Source: Streptomyces sp. Mut1 (GTDB taxonomy: Bacteria; Actinomycetota; Actinomycetes; Streptomycetales; Streptomycetaceae). From it: a DNA stretch of 64,000 nt. Every line of letters begins with the position of its first letter. Position 1 is the first letter of the stretch. A model generated the notes under the pieces. The model was not told where the DNA came from. It ran no database searches and saw only the letters and a program-made list of their open reading frames with translations. The stretch is from NCBI RefSeq assembly GCF_030719295.1, contig NZ_CP120998.1:1-64000 (forward strand). The letters are read 5' to 3'. Both the position numbers and the translations under genes were made by a program. Positions 27,555 through 36,792 of the stretch are shown here, piece after piece.

Positions 27555-28452
27555 ACCGCTTCCAGTGTGTCGCCGACCTCCAGCGCCGCTACGGCGTGAA
27601 GCGGCTCTGCAGCATCCTCGGCGTCAGCCGCTCGAGCTTCTGCTACTGGCGCCGGACGGCTGCCGACCGGGCCGCCCGGCAGGCGGCCGACGCGAGGCTG
27701 GCCGCCCGGATACGGGCGGTGCACCAGGAATCGGACGGCACCTGCGGAGCCCCGAGGATCACCGCGGAGCTCCGCGAGGAGAACGGTGTCGCGGTCAACC
27801 ACAAGCGCGTCGCCAGGATCATGCGGGCGTCGGGGATCGCAGGAGTCCAGTTGCGTCGCCGACACCGCACCACTGTCCCCGACCCGGCCGCCGCCAAGGC
27901 CCCGGACCTGATCAGCCGCGACTTCACCGCGGACAGACCGAACACGAAGTACGTCGGCGACATCACCTACCTGCCCATCGACGGCGGGAAGTTCTGCTAC
28001 CTGGCGACCGTCATCGACCTCGCCTCACGCCGTCTGGCGGGCTGGGCTATCGCCGACCACATGCGCGCGGACCTCGTCACCGACGCCCTGGCCGCGGCGA
28101 TCCGCACCCGCGGCAGCCTCGCCGGATCCATCATGCACACCGACCACGGAGCTCAGTACACGAGCAGGATTTCCGCCGAAGCCTGCAGGCCAGCAGGGGT
28201 TCGGCGGAGCATGAGCGCGGTCGGGTCCAGCGCGGACAACGCACTCGCCGAGTCCTTCAACGCGACCTTCAAACGCGAGACCCTGCAAGGGCGAAAGAGC
28301 TGGCCGACCGAGCGCGAGGCCCGACTCGACGCCTTCCAATAACTCCACCGCTACAACACCCGCCGCCGACACTCCCACCTCGGACAACGATCACCGATCG
28401 CCTTCGAGAACGCCCTCCACCGCACACCAACTACGCTGACACAAGCCGCATA
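27545..28452 (+). pseudogene. IS3-family transposase OrfB with premature stop
   Basis: The rve integrase core shows the DDE residues: VGDITYLPIDGGKF (D), MHTDHGAQYTS (D) and NALAESFNATFKRE (E). A TAA at 28340-28342 interrupts the frame after ARLDAFQ. Beyond it the frame continues LHRYNTRRRHSHLGQRSPIA, the normal conserved C-terminus, and stops at 28450-28452. The nonsense codon removes about 36 residues, including the conserved YNTRRRHS motif, so the element is probably inactive. Confidence 0.85.
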
Positions 28453-28482
28453 ACCCGTGTTCAGGATTCGGGGTCAAGGCCC

Positions 28483-28918
28483 ATGAACGCCTTGGCCGGA
28501 CTTATGGCCCGGCTGCATTCCGTCCCGGCACCCGAGGGCTTGCGCGGCCTCGGTGACATCGCGCGTGACATGCTGGCGTCCGTGCCCGCGGCCGCCGCCG
28601 CCCTGCCGGACCCGAGGACCAGCGGCGGCTGCACGACTGGGCATCGGCAGTCACCGAGCTGGCCGACGAACCCGGCGACCGGATGCTGCACTGGGACCTG
28701 CATTACGACAATGTGCTCGCCGCCGAGCGCGAGCCGTGGCTGGCCATCGACCCCGAACCCCTTGTCGGCGACCCGGGCTTCGATCTGTGGCCGGCGCTGG
28801 ACACCGGCTGGGAGGAACTCCACACCGCCAGGGACGCTCCCCGGGCGGTGCGACGCCGCTTCGACCTGCTGACCCAGGCCCTCGGGCTGGACCGCCAGCG
28901 CGCGGCCGGCCCCACCAC
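28483..28918 (+). pseudogene. aminoglycoside/hydroxyurea phosphotransferase remnant (APH(6)-like)
   Basis: The first frame reads MNALAGLMARLHSVPAPEGL and the frame shifts near 28620. The next frame carries the kinase core MLHWDLHYDNVLAAEREPWL, then AIDPEPLVGDPGFDLWPALD. These are the Brenner HxDxxxxN motif and the metal-binding DP-G-D-x-W motif of the streptomycin-6-kinase/hydroxyurea resistance family. The N-terminal lobe is missing: the IS3 right end abuts the first codon. It is therefore a truncated, frameshifted gene. Confidence 0.8.
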
Positions 28919-28948
28919 TGACCACTTCACACCGAACGCGTCACACCC

Positions 28949-29249
28949 CCATAACCGGCATGGGTGCCTTGACGCTGCCGCTTCTGCAGCTATCTCTGCT
29001 CGCCGATTGGGTTCAACGGTCTGCTCGGCCACCTTGAGTGACACCTCGTCATCTGCCGGTTCGGAGTCCGTGAAGGAGAAGGTCGAACAGGAACAGGTCT
29101 CCCAGAATGAGCCCGCAGTCGATCCTTCCAGGTACGCGGTTCCTGCCGACGAGATGCCGGAGGAATACGAGGTCCACCCCCCTCTTTCGCGGCGACCCAA
29201 GGGGGGGGTCCCGGCCGAGGGATGCTGACACCGGCGCCCAGCAAATAGG
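28949..29249. other. intergenic stretch between two gene remnants
   Basis: No frame here has recognisable motifs. The sequence runs from the tail of the kinase remnant to the IS3 remnant on the other strand and includes a run of nine G near 29203. Probably junction DNA from successive insertions and deletions. Confidence 0.45.
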
Positions 29250-29480
29250 GCATAGAGGGAGGTCGAGTCGTGGGTGAAGTGACCCATCAGGTCCCGGCTC
29301 TTCCGTTTTGTGCCGCGAGGTCCAGCCGTTGACCGACCGCGGCTTCCTTCGCGCTACCCCGACGATTTCGCGCTCCCGCATGATCCGAGCGACGCGCTTG
29401 CGGTTCACCATGTGACCTTGGTCCCGGAGTTTCGGGTGAGAGGGAGATCCTCCTCGGGTCTGATGGGAGATGCCGTCCAC
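29250..29480 (-). pseudogene. IS3-family OrfB fragment
   Basis: The minus strand reads KLRDQGHMVNRKRVARIMRE, then REIVGVARRKPRS. This is the HTH_21/linker segment before the catalytic core of IS3 OrfB (compare VNHKRVARIMRASGIAGV in the nearby complete copy). The catalytic DDE part is missing. It is from a different IS3 subfamily than the element at 27183-28482. Confidence 0.65.
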
Positions 29481-29513
29481 CGCGCCGGGCTCGGCAGCCG
29501 TTCATCTCGAAGG

Positions 29514-29891
29514 TTATTGCTTGAGGAGGTGAGCGCCCTCTCCGACGAGGTAGGCCTCCTCCACCCAGCCTGCGAGGGTCTCATCGAGCTGGTCGGCGGA
29601 AGTGAGAGTCAGGTGGTGGACGTAGAGGCGTTTGGTGTAGGGGGCGGCGCGGGTGATGCGCGGGTCTTCGACGGCGCGTTGGAGATCGAGGTAGGCGCGG
29701 ATGCCGGTGGTGACGGGGTGGCAGCCGGCAAAGCCACGGCGCACGCCCTTGAAAGTAACGGTGCTCCTGGAGACGGAGTAGACGAAGGGGCCGCACCGTT
29801 CGACGAGTCCGACGAACTTCCAGAACATCGCGACAGAGGTATCCGGCTTGTCTACGAGGTGGTCCTCGACCGTCCATTCCACGGATGTCAT
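29514..29891 (-). CDS. DUF5655-like hypothetical protein (125 aa)
   Basis: The ATG at 29891 gives MTSVEWTVEDHLVDKPDTSV. The central motif VSRSTVTFKGVRRGFAGCHP, then YLDLQRAVEDPRITRAAPYT and KRLYVHHLTLTSADQLDETL, matches the layout of small DUF5655-type proteins as I remember them. It is soluble with no signal peptide. It appears intact although surrounded by decayed genes. The molecular role of the family is not known to me. Confidence 0.6.
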   Translation of the reverse strand: MTSVEWTVEDHLVDKPDTSVAMFWKFVGLVERCGPFVYSVSRSTVTFKGVRRGFAGCHPVTTGIRAYLDLQRAVEDPRITRAAPYTKRLYVHHLTLTSADQLDETLAGWVEEAYLVGEGAHLLKQ

Positions 29892-30194
29892 CCGGTGACC
29901 GTACAGGACGCACTCTGCACGGTTGTGGCCGTTCAGGTTCAGCTTTCCCTGCGGACACGAACTCCACGCTACGAGGGAGACTCACGTGCTGAATGCCGCC
30001 GTACCGTGGACGATTCGCTATCCCGACGCCTCGGTCACCGGAGTGGGACGAGGGCGACGACGGGGGCGGTCAGGAATGACGGGCAGGGCCTGGTCGGCGG
30101 CGCGCGGCCCCCGGCTCAGGGTGACTGCGGGGCGCCGTGTCGCAGGCCGCCGAAGAGGAGGGCGGTGATCTGCCGGGCCTCGACCAACCAGCCT

Positions 30195-30650
30195 GGCCAC
30201 CGGGGGCAGCCGGGGCTTGGGCGCGGCGACCGCGCGCCGCTTCGTCGCCGCAGGCGCGACCGTACTGACGGCCTCCCGCAGCCGGCCCGATGAGGACGGG
30301 GGCGCCACCTTCGTGCCGACGGGTCTCTCGACGCGGCGGGGCGTGGCCGAACCCGGCCGCCGGGTCGTCGACCAGGTGGGCGGAGTGGACGTGCTCGTGA
30401 ACAACGCCGGCGCGGCCAGCGCCCCGGGGCCGGCCCTGAGCCGGTCCGACGCTTCCTGGCGTGCGGACCTGGAGATGAACCCCCTCAGCGCGGTACGCCT
30501 GGACCGGGCCCTGGTACCGGGAATGGTCGAGCGGGGCTCCGGCGTCGTCGTGCACGTCTCCTCGATCGCGAGCCGACTTCCCCAGCGCGCCGAGGCGTCC
30601 TACGCCGCCGCCAAGGCCGCGCTCAACACCTACAGCCGCGAACAGGACAC
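30195..30650 (+). pseudogene. short-chain dehydrogenase remnant
   Basis: The frame carries LATGGSRGLGAATARRFVAA (the Rossmann TGxxxGxG motif), VDVLVNNAGAASAPGP (NNAG), VVVHVSSIASRLPQRAEASY and YAAAKAAL (Ser, YxxxK). These are the core residues of a classical SDR. No start codon with a ribosome site lies before the Rossmann motif. After the YxxxK the sequence degenerates near 30650, so about 80 C-terminal residues are lost. Non-functional fragment. Confidence 0.7.
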
Positions 30651-30948
30651 CTCTTCTGTCCGCGTTCGACCTGAGCCGGCCGCCGTCGCCGAGGGTCTGT
30701 GCGGTAGAGGGTGGGGGCTCAGTCGGGTTTGATCAGCGACTCGGGCGGTGAGCCGGCCGTCGAAGGTGATGTCGAAGGCTTGCAGCGCAGCCCGCTACCT
30801 GGATCCGGGGCGGCAGGCACGTGGGACGAGGTGTGGTGACGCAGAGCGCGGATGCCGGGCTCTCACCACCGACGAGTACGCGGGCCGCCCGCTCGCCGTG
30901 CGCGGGTACTGGCACACGTAGCCCAGCGGGCCCACAGCCGGCCAGGGG

Positions 30949-31520
30949 CTATGCGGCGAAGCCGACATTGGTGCAGTACTCGTACGCTCCGTACTGGGAT
31001 CCCAGATCAGGCAGGACGTCGTCGGTCCAGGCCGCGTCCAGGCCGTGGTGGTCACCTGCCGCCCACGCGCCGACGATCCGGTCCCAGCGGCGCACGTTCA
31101 TGTGCCGGAAGGGAACGTCGCGTTGCAGCGGGCGGGCCACGCCGGACTGGTTGAGGGGGTGGATCTCCACCCGTGTGCCGCCGTTCGCGTTGAGGCGCTT
31201 GAGCAGGTGCCGGGCCACGTTCTGCCGGCGCACCGCCCGGTAGGATCGTCGATCTTCTTCAGGTTCTTCACCGAGGGGCGGCGCTTGCCCTCAAGCCACG
31301 CCTTCAGCGTGCGGTCGGTCACCCTCAGTCCGGCGTCCCTGGCGGCCTGACGGGCGTGGTCGGACCTCGTCAGGTAATTCAGGCGCGCCATCAGACCGCG
31401 CTTCGCGGTGACGGGGGTGGCGATGCCGCCGGCGAGGTCGTCGAGTCTCCTTCCGACGAGTTCGCTTCCCCTGACGCCGCCGGCGCCGAACTTCCCGAAT
31501 TCAATGTTCCTCTCCGGCAT
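30949..31520 (-). pseudogene. terminal-protein-like gene (Tpc/Tpg analogue), frameshifted
   Basis: The ATG at 31520 gives MPERNIEFGKFGAGGVRGSE, then an HTH-like segment with DRTLKAWLEGKRRPSVKNLK. Near 31240 a one-base shift breaks the frame, and the rest reads RRQNVARHLLKRLNANGGTR, VEIHPLNQSGV, NVRRWDRIVGAWAAGD and LGSQYGAYEYCTNVGFAA. The start abuts the stop of the Tap-like gene, the same order as tap-tpg. Size (about 190 codons), basic HTH and position suggest a terminal protein of a second type, as in the SCP1 tac-tpc pair. This is an inference; I see no clear sequence identity with Tpg. Confidence 0.5.
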
Positions 31521-33009
31521 CTACTGCTCCACCCCCGTCGTGTCGGTGCCCGCGGTGTAGAGGTCTTTGACCTTGACGTCGGTGACCCCACGGCCTTCGG
31601 GAAAGACGCGGCGCCAGCCGCCGATGACGTGGATTTCGTCGGTGCCCATCGCGCGGACGACAGCGAGCCCTTCGTCGTGGGCTTTGAGCGCCTTCATCCA
31701 GAGGTTGGCGAAGGCCTGCGAGCGGATGATATGCATCCAGTCCGGCCGGTACAGTTCCCGGTTGTAGTTCGACTCCCCCATGGTGGAGACGAACTTCGAG
31801 TACATCGCCTTCACGTACTCCAAGGTCACCGTGTCGCCCTGCTCGATCGCCGTGTCGCGGGCGTCCTTCAGGGCGATACGGAACTTCTCCAGCAGGTTCT
31901 CCGTGGCCCCGGAGGTGTAGGACTCGTGGATCTGAGGAGGCTCGCACAGCTGGTGCCTGGGGCCTGACAGGCGCAGCAGGAGACGCAGGGTGGGTTCGGT
32001 GACCCACAGGGGTCCGGGTTCGTCGCGTTCGCCGATGGGTTGGGCAGGACCGCGTCGTGCTCCCAGGCGGGTGAGGTGATGAGGTGGACTCCGGCGCGGC
32101 GGCGGTCGTGCGGCATGCCGGCGGTGTGCTCAAGCTGTCCGAGCGGCAGATGGGTCTTGAGGGCGGACAGGTAGGCGCCATTGATGTCGAGCGCTGTCAC
32201 TTCGTGGGCGCCGGAGGGCAGTTCGGCGCGGGTCCACCTGGGGCGGGCCTCCCAGATCTGGTCGGCGCCACGGGAGGTCTGTTTCTTCAGGATGCCGGGG
32301 ATCCAGGGGTGGGCGATCACGTCGTACCGGGCGCCCTTGCGGGTCTCGTCCAGCAAGCGCATCGCGTCCGGGATCGCCTTCCTCAACAGCTCCGCGGTGG
32401 CCGCTTCCACGTCGCCCTCGTACTCGGCGAGCGCTCCCTCAACCGCCGCACGGATCAAGTCCACCGGAGCTGACGACTCCGGGAACGCCCGGCGGGCCGG
32501 GCCCTTGGCCCGCTCCGGCAGCTTCGAGGCCGGAGCGGGCCGGTCGGCTACCGGGGCCAGCTGCGCCTCGACTGTGCCGCCCTGGCATTCGGCCGGATCC
32601 AGGTGCTGGGCGAAGCCCTCCACCCGCTGTCCGGCCGGATGCCCGCACAGCACACACGGCTCCGGCGCGGTGAGTACTTCTACTTCGTCCCCGCCCTCGA
32701 ACTCGGAGGAAGCCGGCTCGGTCGCGGCGGACTCCACCGCCGGTTCGGTTTCAGGCGTGGTGTGTCGGTGGCGTACTTGGCGCACAGCCCGTCCAGGAGA
32801 TAGGCGTACTTGCCGCGCACCTCACCGACAGGGTCCCGGCCGCCTTCCCAGGCGCTGACCGTGGAGGGGCTCACTCCGAGAGCACGGGCCACCTGCGCCT
32901 TCGACAGCCGAGCCTGCTCGCGCAGGGCACGGCGGGCCTCGGGGTCCGGGAGGTCGGTGTGCGGGCCGACGGAGGCGAGGAGCGAGTCGATCGTGTCGAA
33001 ATCACTCAC
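31521..33009 (-). pseudogene. Tap/Tac-like telomere-associated gene, two frameshifts
   Basis: The GTG at 33009 behind GAAGGGAG gives VSDFDTIDSLLASVGPHTDL, then an Xre-type HTH (RLSKAQVARALGVSPSTVSA WEGG). Frame breaks lie near 32760 and 32042. The three pieces join into one protein of about 490 residues. The middle piece has CVLCGHPAG and VTALDINGAYLSALKTHLPL; the last has IRSQAFANLWMKALKAHDEG and MGTDEIHVIGGW. The two last motifs parallel polymerase motifs A and C and the corresponding places in Tap. Gene order (HTH protein, then small basic protein) matches tap-tpg. Probably an SCP1 Tac-like gene in decay. Confidence 0.55.
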
Positions 33010-33022
33010 CGGAACACTCCCT

Positions 33023-33307
33023 TCAGATGTAGGTGACGGGGTTGCGGGACAGGTGCGGGCTCTTGGTGGCGCGGCCGACACGGTCGTCGCCACGCAGCAG
33101 CTCCCCCTGGAGGGCGTAGCGGTCGCCGAGTTTGGAGATCCCGGTGATCGTCGCGACGGCGAGGACAGTGCCGCCGGTGTTGATGATCTGCGCCTCGTCC
33201 TGGGCGAGAGCACGGTCGGCGTTGAACTTCCAGATGCCGCGGCCGGCCTCCCAGACTTCGTCCTCACTCATGCCGGGGCGCCATCCGATGGTCGTCCGCC
33301 CGAGCAT
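33023..33307 (-). CDS. hypothetical protein (94 aa or N-terminally truncated)
   Basis: From the ATG at 33307 it reads MLGRTTIGWRPGMSEDEVWE then AGRGIWKFNADRALAQDE, ending SRNPVTYI. The frame stays open further upstream (GFVGSTARNAGRHDQIGPER) without a start codon, so an N-terminal part may be lost. It ends 13 bp before the Tac-like gene and belongs to the same transcription unit. A small mixed alpha/beta protein; function not recognised. Confidence 0.5.
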   Translation of the reverse strand: MLGRTTIGWRPGMSEDEVWEAGRGIWKFNADRALAQDEAQIINTGGTVLAVATITGISKLGDRYALQGELLRGDDRVGRATKSPHLSRNPVTYI

Positions 33308-33418
33308 GTCATCGGGGGCCGCCTCGCGCTCGGGGCCGATCTGGTCGTGCCGCCCGGCGTTGCGCGCCGTGCTGCCGACAAAGCCCCAGCTCAGGGAAGT
33401 ATGCAGGTCAGAACGGGT

Positions 33419-33437
33419 GGCGTAACTTCGGCGTAAC
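33419..33437. promoter_or_regulatory. direct repeat GGCGTAAC x2 upstream of gntR-type gene
   Basis: GGCGTAAC occurs at 33419-33426 and 33430-33437, 11 bp apart, about 75 bp upstream of the GntR-type regulator. It could be an operator or part of the promoter; the evidence is only the repeat and its spacing. Confidence 0.3.
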
Positions 33438-33510
33438 GTGAAGCGGGTAGTTCTTGATGCCGAGTGGAGCCGAGGGAGCCGAGTGGAGCTGACGGGAGGT
33501 GACGCCCCTC

Positions 33511-34311
33511 ATGGGTGAGGCCAATGGTGCAGACGCGGTGAACGCCGTGGATTCGGCGTCGTCGCCCGGCGCCCGGCTGCGTCCGCGAGCCGAGCGGGCG
33601 CGTCAGGTCGCGGACGTACTGCGTCAGCGGATCACCGCCGATGCCTTCGCCGGTGGTGTCCTGCCGGACGAGCGGGTTCTCGGGCAGTCGCTCGGCGCCG
33701 GCCGCAACGTGGTGCGCGAGGCTCTCGGCCTGCTGCGTGACGAGGGTCTGATCACGCGCCGCCGTGGCATCGGCACCCGTGTCACGGCACCGAAGCTCGG
33801 GCACGGCCTGGACCGCCTCACCGGCCTCGCCGAGACCCTCACCGCTTACGGCACTGTCACGAACGAGGTGCGCGCGGCCCACGTCGTGCCGCACGCGCCC
33901 AGGGACGTCACGGAACGGCTGTGCCTGCCGGAGGGCGGCGAGGCCGTGTGCCTGGAGCGGCTGCGCAGCCTGGACGGCACCCCGCTGTCCGTGGACACCA
34001 GTTGGCTCACTCCCGATGTCGGACGCCCCCTTCTCGACCGTGATCTGATCCATCGCGATGTGTTCGACCTGATCGAAGAGGTCACCGGCACCCCTCTGGG
34101 GTCGGCCGACGTCACGGTCCACGCGGTCGCGGCCGACGGTGACACCGCCCGACTTCTCGGCATCGGCGAGGGTGCCGTGCTGTTCGCCATCGAGCGCCTC
34201 ACCAGACTTGCCGACGGGCGGCCGGTGGACGCGGAGACGCTCCGCGTGCGGGCCGACCGCATGATGCTGCGGACCCGCCTGCATCGCGGCCCGTCGTCAC
34301 CGAACCCCTGA
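33511..34311 (+). CDS. GntR-family transcriptional regulator with UTRA domain
   Basis: Product of 266 aa from the ATG at 33511 (GGGAGGTGA upstream). Residues 25-90 form the winged helix of the GntR family (ADVLRQRITADAFAGGVLPD, RNVVREALGLLRDEGLITRR). The C-terminal UTRA effector domain follows (VCLERLRSLDGTPLSVDTSW, LFAIERLTRLADGRPVDAET). HutC-subfamily proteins usually repress neighbouring transport or catabolic genes until a small ligand binds. The next gene, a TauE-type permease 73 bp downstream, is the likely target. Confidence 0.9.
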   Translation: MGEANGADAVNAVDSASSPGARLRPRAERARQVADVLRQRITADAFAGGVLPDERVLGQSLGAGRNVVREALGLLRDEGLITRRRGIGTRVTAPKLGHGLDRLTGLAETLTAYGTVTNEVRAAHVVPHAPRDVTERLCLPEGGEAVCLERLRSLDGTPLSVDTSWLTPDVGRPLLDRDLIHRDVFDLIEEVTGTPLGSADVTVHAVAADGDTARLLGIGEGAVLFAIERLTRLADGRPVDAETLRVRADRMMLRTRLHRGPSSPNP

Positions 34312-34384
34312 GAAGCCGGGCCGCGCCGAACCCCCTCGCAGGCCGGCGAAAGGGCCCAGGACCAGCGTCAGCAAAGGAACACCC

Positions 34385-35173
34385 GTGCACGAGAGCCTCG
34401 ACGCCCTCACTCTTGTCCTGCTCGCCCTCTTCGGCCTGGCCGGCGGGATCGGCATCACCGCGGTCGGGCCTGGCGGTGTGCTTCCCACCATTGGCATGTT
34501 CCTGCTGACCGGGCTGCCGCCGTCCACGGTCGCCGGCACCGCCATCGCCACCCACATCGCGACGGGCACCCTCGGCACCGCCGCCTTCGCACGCTCCGGG
34601 CAGCTCAAGGCCGGGCCCACCCGGCATACCGTAGCCGTCCTGGCCGTCACCGCCCTCGTCGGGACGCCCATCGGGGTCCTGCTCAACACCCTGGTGTCCG
34701 GACGGGAATTCGGGGAACTGCTCGCCTGTGCCGTCACCGTCACCGCCGTCCTTGTCTGGCTGCGGGACCACCGCGAGCGCCGTGCGGGTGCCGCCGTCGC
34801 CCCCTTGTCCGGCGAGCACATCGGCACGGCCCCGTCCGTCGCCGTCGGTCTGGTGGTGGCCGTCGCCGCGGGCCTGTTCGGCCTCGGTGGCCCGATGCTC
34901 AGCGTTCCCCTGCTTGTGGTCTGCGGCCTGCCCGTGCTGACCGCTCTCGCTGCGGCCCAGGCGCAGTCCGTGGTGATCGCGGCCATCGGCACGGCCGGCT
35001 ACGCCCTGCACGGATCGGTCGACTGGTGGCTCGCCGCCGTCGTCGGCGTACCGGAACTCGTCGGTGTGCTCATCGGCTGGCGCATCGCCCACGCGGTCCC
35101 GGAGCGGCGCCTCAAGTACGCGTTGGTGGGTGCCCTGTTGGCACTTGCGCCGTACCTCGCCCTCCACGCCTGA
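34385..35173 (+). CDS. TauE/SafE-family permease
   Basis: Product of 262 aa with a GTG start and AAAGGA upstream. It is very hydrophobic, with about eight membrane helices arranged as two repeats. The family landmarks are near the start of each repeat: GGIGITAVGPGGVLPTIGMF and GLFGLGGPMLSVPLLVVCGL. TauE/SafE proteins export sulfite or sulfonated and related organic anions. The GntR-UTRA regulator just upstream probably controls it. Confidence 0.85.
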   Translation: MHESLDALTLVLLALFGLAGGIGITAVGPGGVLPTIGMFLLTGLPPSTVAGTAIATHIATGTLGTAAFARSGQLKAGPTRHTVAVLAVTALVGTPIGVLLNTLVSGREFGELLACAVTVTAVLVWLRDHRERRAGAAVAPLSGEHIGTAPSVAVGLVVAVAAGLFGLGGPMLSVPLLVVCGLPVLTALAAAQAQSVVIAAIGTAGYALHGSVDWWLAAVVGVPELVGVLIGWRIAHAVPERRLKYALVGALLALAPYLALHA

Positions 35174-35286
35174 GGCATCGTGGAACCTGCCCCGGGGGCA
35201 CACGGCGGGAGCGGTCCGGACGCGGGCCTCCTGCTGCCGCGGGGCCGGCCGGCCAAGCGCGGAGGCCTTCCGGGTGCGGTGCGGAA

Positions 35287-35329
35287 GGCCCCGCACGAAC
35301 CCCGCAGGCTGGGGGTTTCGTGCGGGGCC
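35287..35329. terminator. bidirectional terminator
   Basis: GGCCCCGCACGAA pairs with TTTCGTGCGGGGCC, extended by CCCC/GGGG inner pairs, between two convergent genes (permease and secreted protein). Confidence 0.8.
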
Positions 35330-35347
35330 GCTCACGGTTGGGGGCTG

Positions 35348-36625
35348 TCAGACTTCGGTCAGGTCGTACGTTCCCGTGCCGTCCTGTTTGCCGCTGGAGT
35401 ACTGGCGGATGAACTCACCGTCCGCGTAGCGGTCGTGGCCCATCATGGAGCCGGTGTACTTGTTCTGTACGCCGATCGACGAGCTGCCGGGTACGTCGCG
35501 GTAGATGTAGAAGCGCTGGAGGTCGTCCTCCGCGCAGGGGGCCGTCATCAGGGTCGCTTCCTCGGTGGCCGCGTCCTGGGCGGCGATGGTCGCGCAGCCG
35601 CCGTTGCCCCAGTTCCACAGGGTCGCTTCGAGGACGCCGTTGTGCTCCGTCACGTCACACAGGCGCCAGTTGTCCAGGTGGGCGCTGAAGATCGTCGAGG
35701 GGCGCAGGCGGACGCCGTCGGATTCCAGGAGCGGGGCGCCCCAGGAGAGGGGTTTGCCGGGCACGGCGATCTTGTAGCTCTCGGGCCCGCAGCTGAGTGC
35801 GGCTCGCACGGCGGGGCCGGTGGTCCCGGGCTGTCCGGCGGAGGTACCGACGGTGGGAGCCGGGGGCTGCGCGGCGCGGTCCTGCTTCTGCTTTGCCGTC
35901 GGTGCCACCGCACCCGCGGGGTGCGAGGTCTTCGCGGCGGCCGAGCCGCAGTCCAGGAGGCTCTGCGCCTTGGCCATGACGCTGCCTGCGGGCACTGTGT
36001 CCTCGCAGCGCACCGCGCCTTCCTCCATCGTGGTGAATGTGGTGAAGCTGCCGCTGCCGGATCCTTCGATCCACTTCAGTGTCCAGCTGCCGTCGTCCTG
36101 TTGGACACGGTTGCAATTGAGGCTTCCGTACGTGCCGGTGACCTTCTTGGTGCCCTTGTAGGCGCCGTAGTAGCCGGGCTGGTTGAAGTTCCACGTGACC
36201 GCGTTCGACTCGCTGCTGGTGGAGGTGTATTCGACCTTTACCTCCAGGCCCAGGGTCGCGCCGACCTGGCCGAGGGCCTCGGTGCCGTATGTGCCGTTGA
36301 CACTGCCGTTGGCGCCGACGGAGACGGTGATGGTGGTCTGGGTGGTCGTGGTGACCGTCTGGGTGCCGGTCGTGCCCTCGGTGACGTACCAGCCCTTGAA
36401 GTGGGTGACCGTCGGGGTGACTTCGGTCGTTTTGATGTACGGGTGGCGTGTGCCGAGGTCGGCCGGCGTACAGGCGTCGCCGAGTTCGGCCTGTGCGGTG
36501 GCGGCGGGCTCGGCGGGTGCGGCCGTGGCCGGTGAGACGGCAAGGCCCACGGTGGCTACGGCGGCCGAGGCCGCACAGGCCATGAGCGCGGTGCCTATGC
36601 GGCCGACGGGACTTGTGGGGCGCAT
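35348..36625 (-). CDS. secreted protein of unknown function (425 aa)
   Basis: A clear Sec signal peptide lies at residues 1-36 (RIGTALMACAASAAVATVGL, cleavage near SPATAAPA). The mature part has a Thr-rich beta region (QTVTTTTQTTITVSVGANGS, LEVKVEYTSTSSESNAVTWN), an Ala/Pro linker around residue 260, and a C-terminal domain with paired Cys (ALSCGPESYKIAVPG, WRLCDVTEHN, GGCATIAAQD, APCAEDDLQRFY). Secreted and probably disulfide-bonded. No enzyme motif recognised. It is read divergently from the VWA gene. Confidence 0.75.
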   Translation of the reverse strand: MRPTSPVGRIGTALMACAASAAVATVGLAVSPATAAPAEPAATAQAELGDACTPADLGTRHPYIKTTEVTPTVTHFKGWYVTEGTTGTQTVTTTTQTTITVSVGANGSVNGTYGTEALGQVGATLGLEVKVEYTSTSSESNAVTWNFNQPGYYGAYKGTKKVTGTYGSLNCNRVQQDDGSWTLKWIEGSGSGSFTTFTTMEEGAVRCEDTVPAGSVMAKAQSLLDCGSAAAKTSHPAGAVAPTAKQKQDRAAQPPAPTVGTSAGQPGTTGPAVRAALSCGPESYKIAVPGKPLSWGAPLLESDGVRLRPSTIFSAHLDNWRLCDVTEHNGVLEATLWNWGNGGCATIAAQDAATEEATLMTAPCAEDDLQRFYIYRDVPGSSSIGVQNKYTGSMMGHDRYADGEFIRQYSSGKQDGTGTYDLTEV

Positions 36626-36792
36626 CGTTGCCCTTTCCCCCTGGTCGTGTGTGTTCGGTCAAGGGGTGAACGTAGTGGCCGCGGGGGTGACGGAGGGAGC
36701 CCCGAACTGGCCAAAATGTACATAGAGGGGCTTATTCCGCCCCTGTCGCGCAGAAGGGTGAGGCACGCGGCACGCGGCGGACGCTTCAGGAT

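Larger units (their letters stand above)
27183..28482 (+). mobile_element. IS3-family insertion sequence
   Basis: It is bounded by inverted repeats: 27183-27208 (GGGCCTTGACCCCGGATGTT...) pairs with the complement of 28457-28482, with three mismatches in 26. It contains orfA and an orfB that is in the -1 frame relative to orfA, as usual for IS3 elements. I do not see a clear target duplication. It interrupts a TniB-like remnant on the left and removes the 5' end of a kinase gene on the right. Confidence 0.8.

Noticed and set aside
30195..30650. Functional short-chain dehydrogenase
   Set aside because: No start signal before the Rossmann motif and a missing C-terminal third; recorded as a remnant.
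24009..33307. A replicon telomere within the window because of tap-tpg
   Set aside because: No terminal palindrome series or replicon end is seen; tap-tpg genes can lie far from the telomeres.
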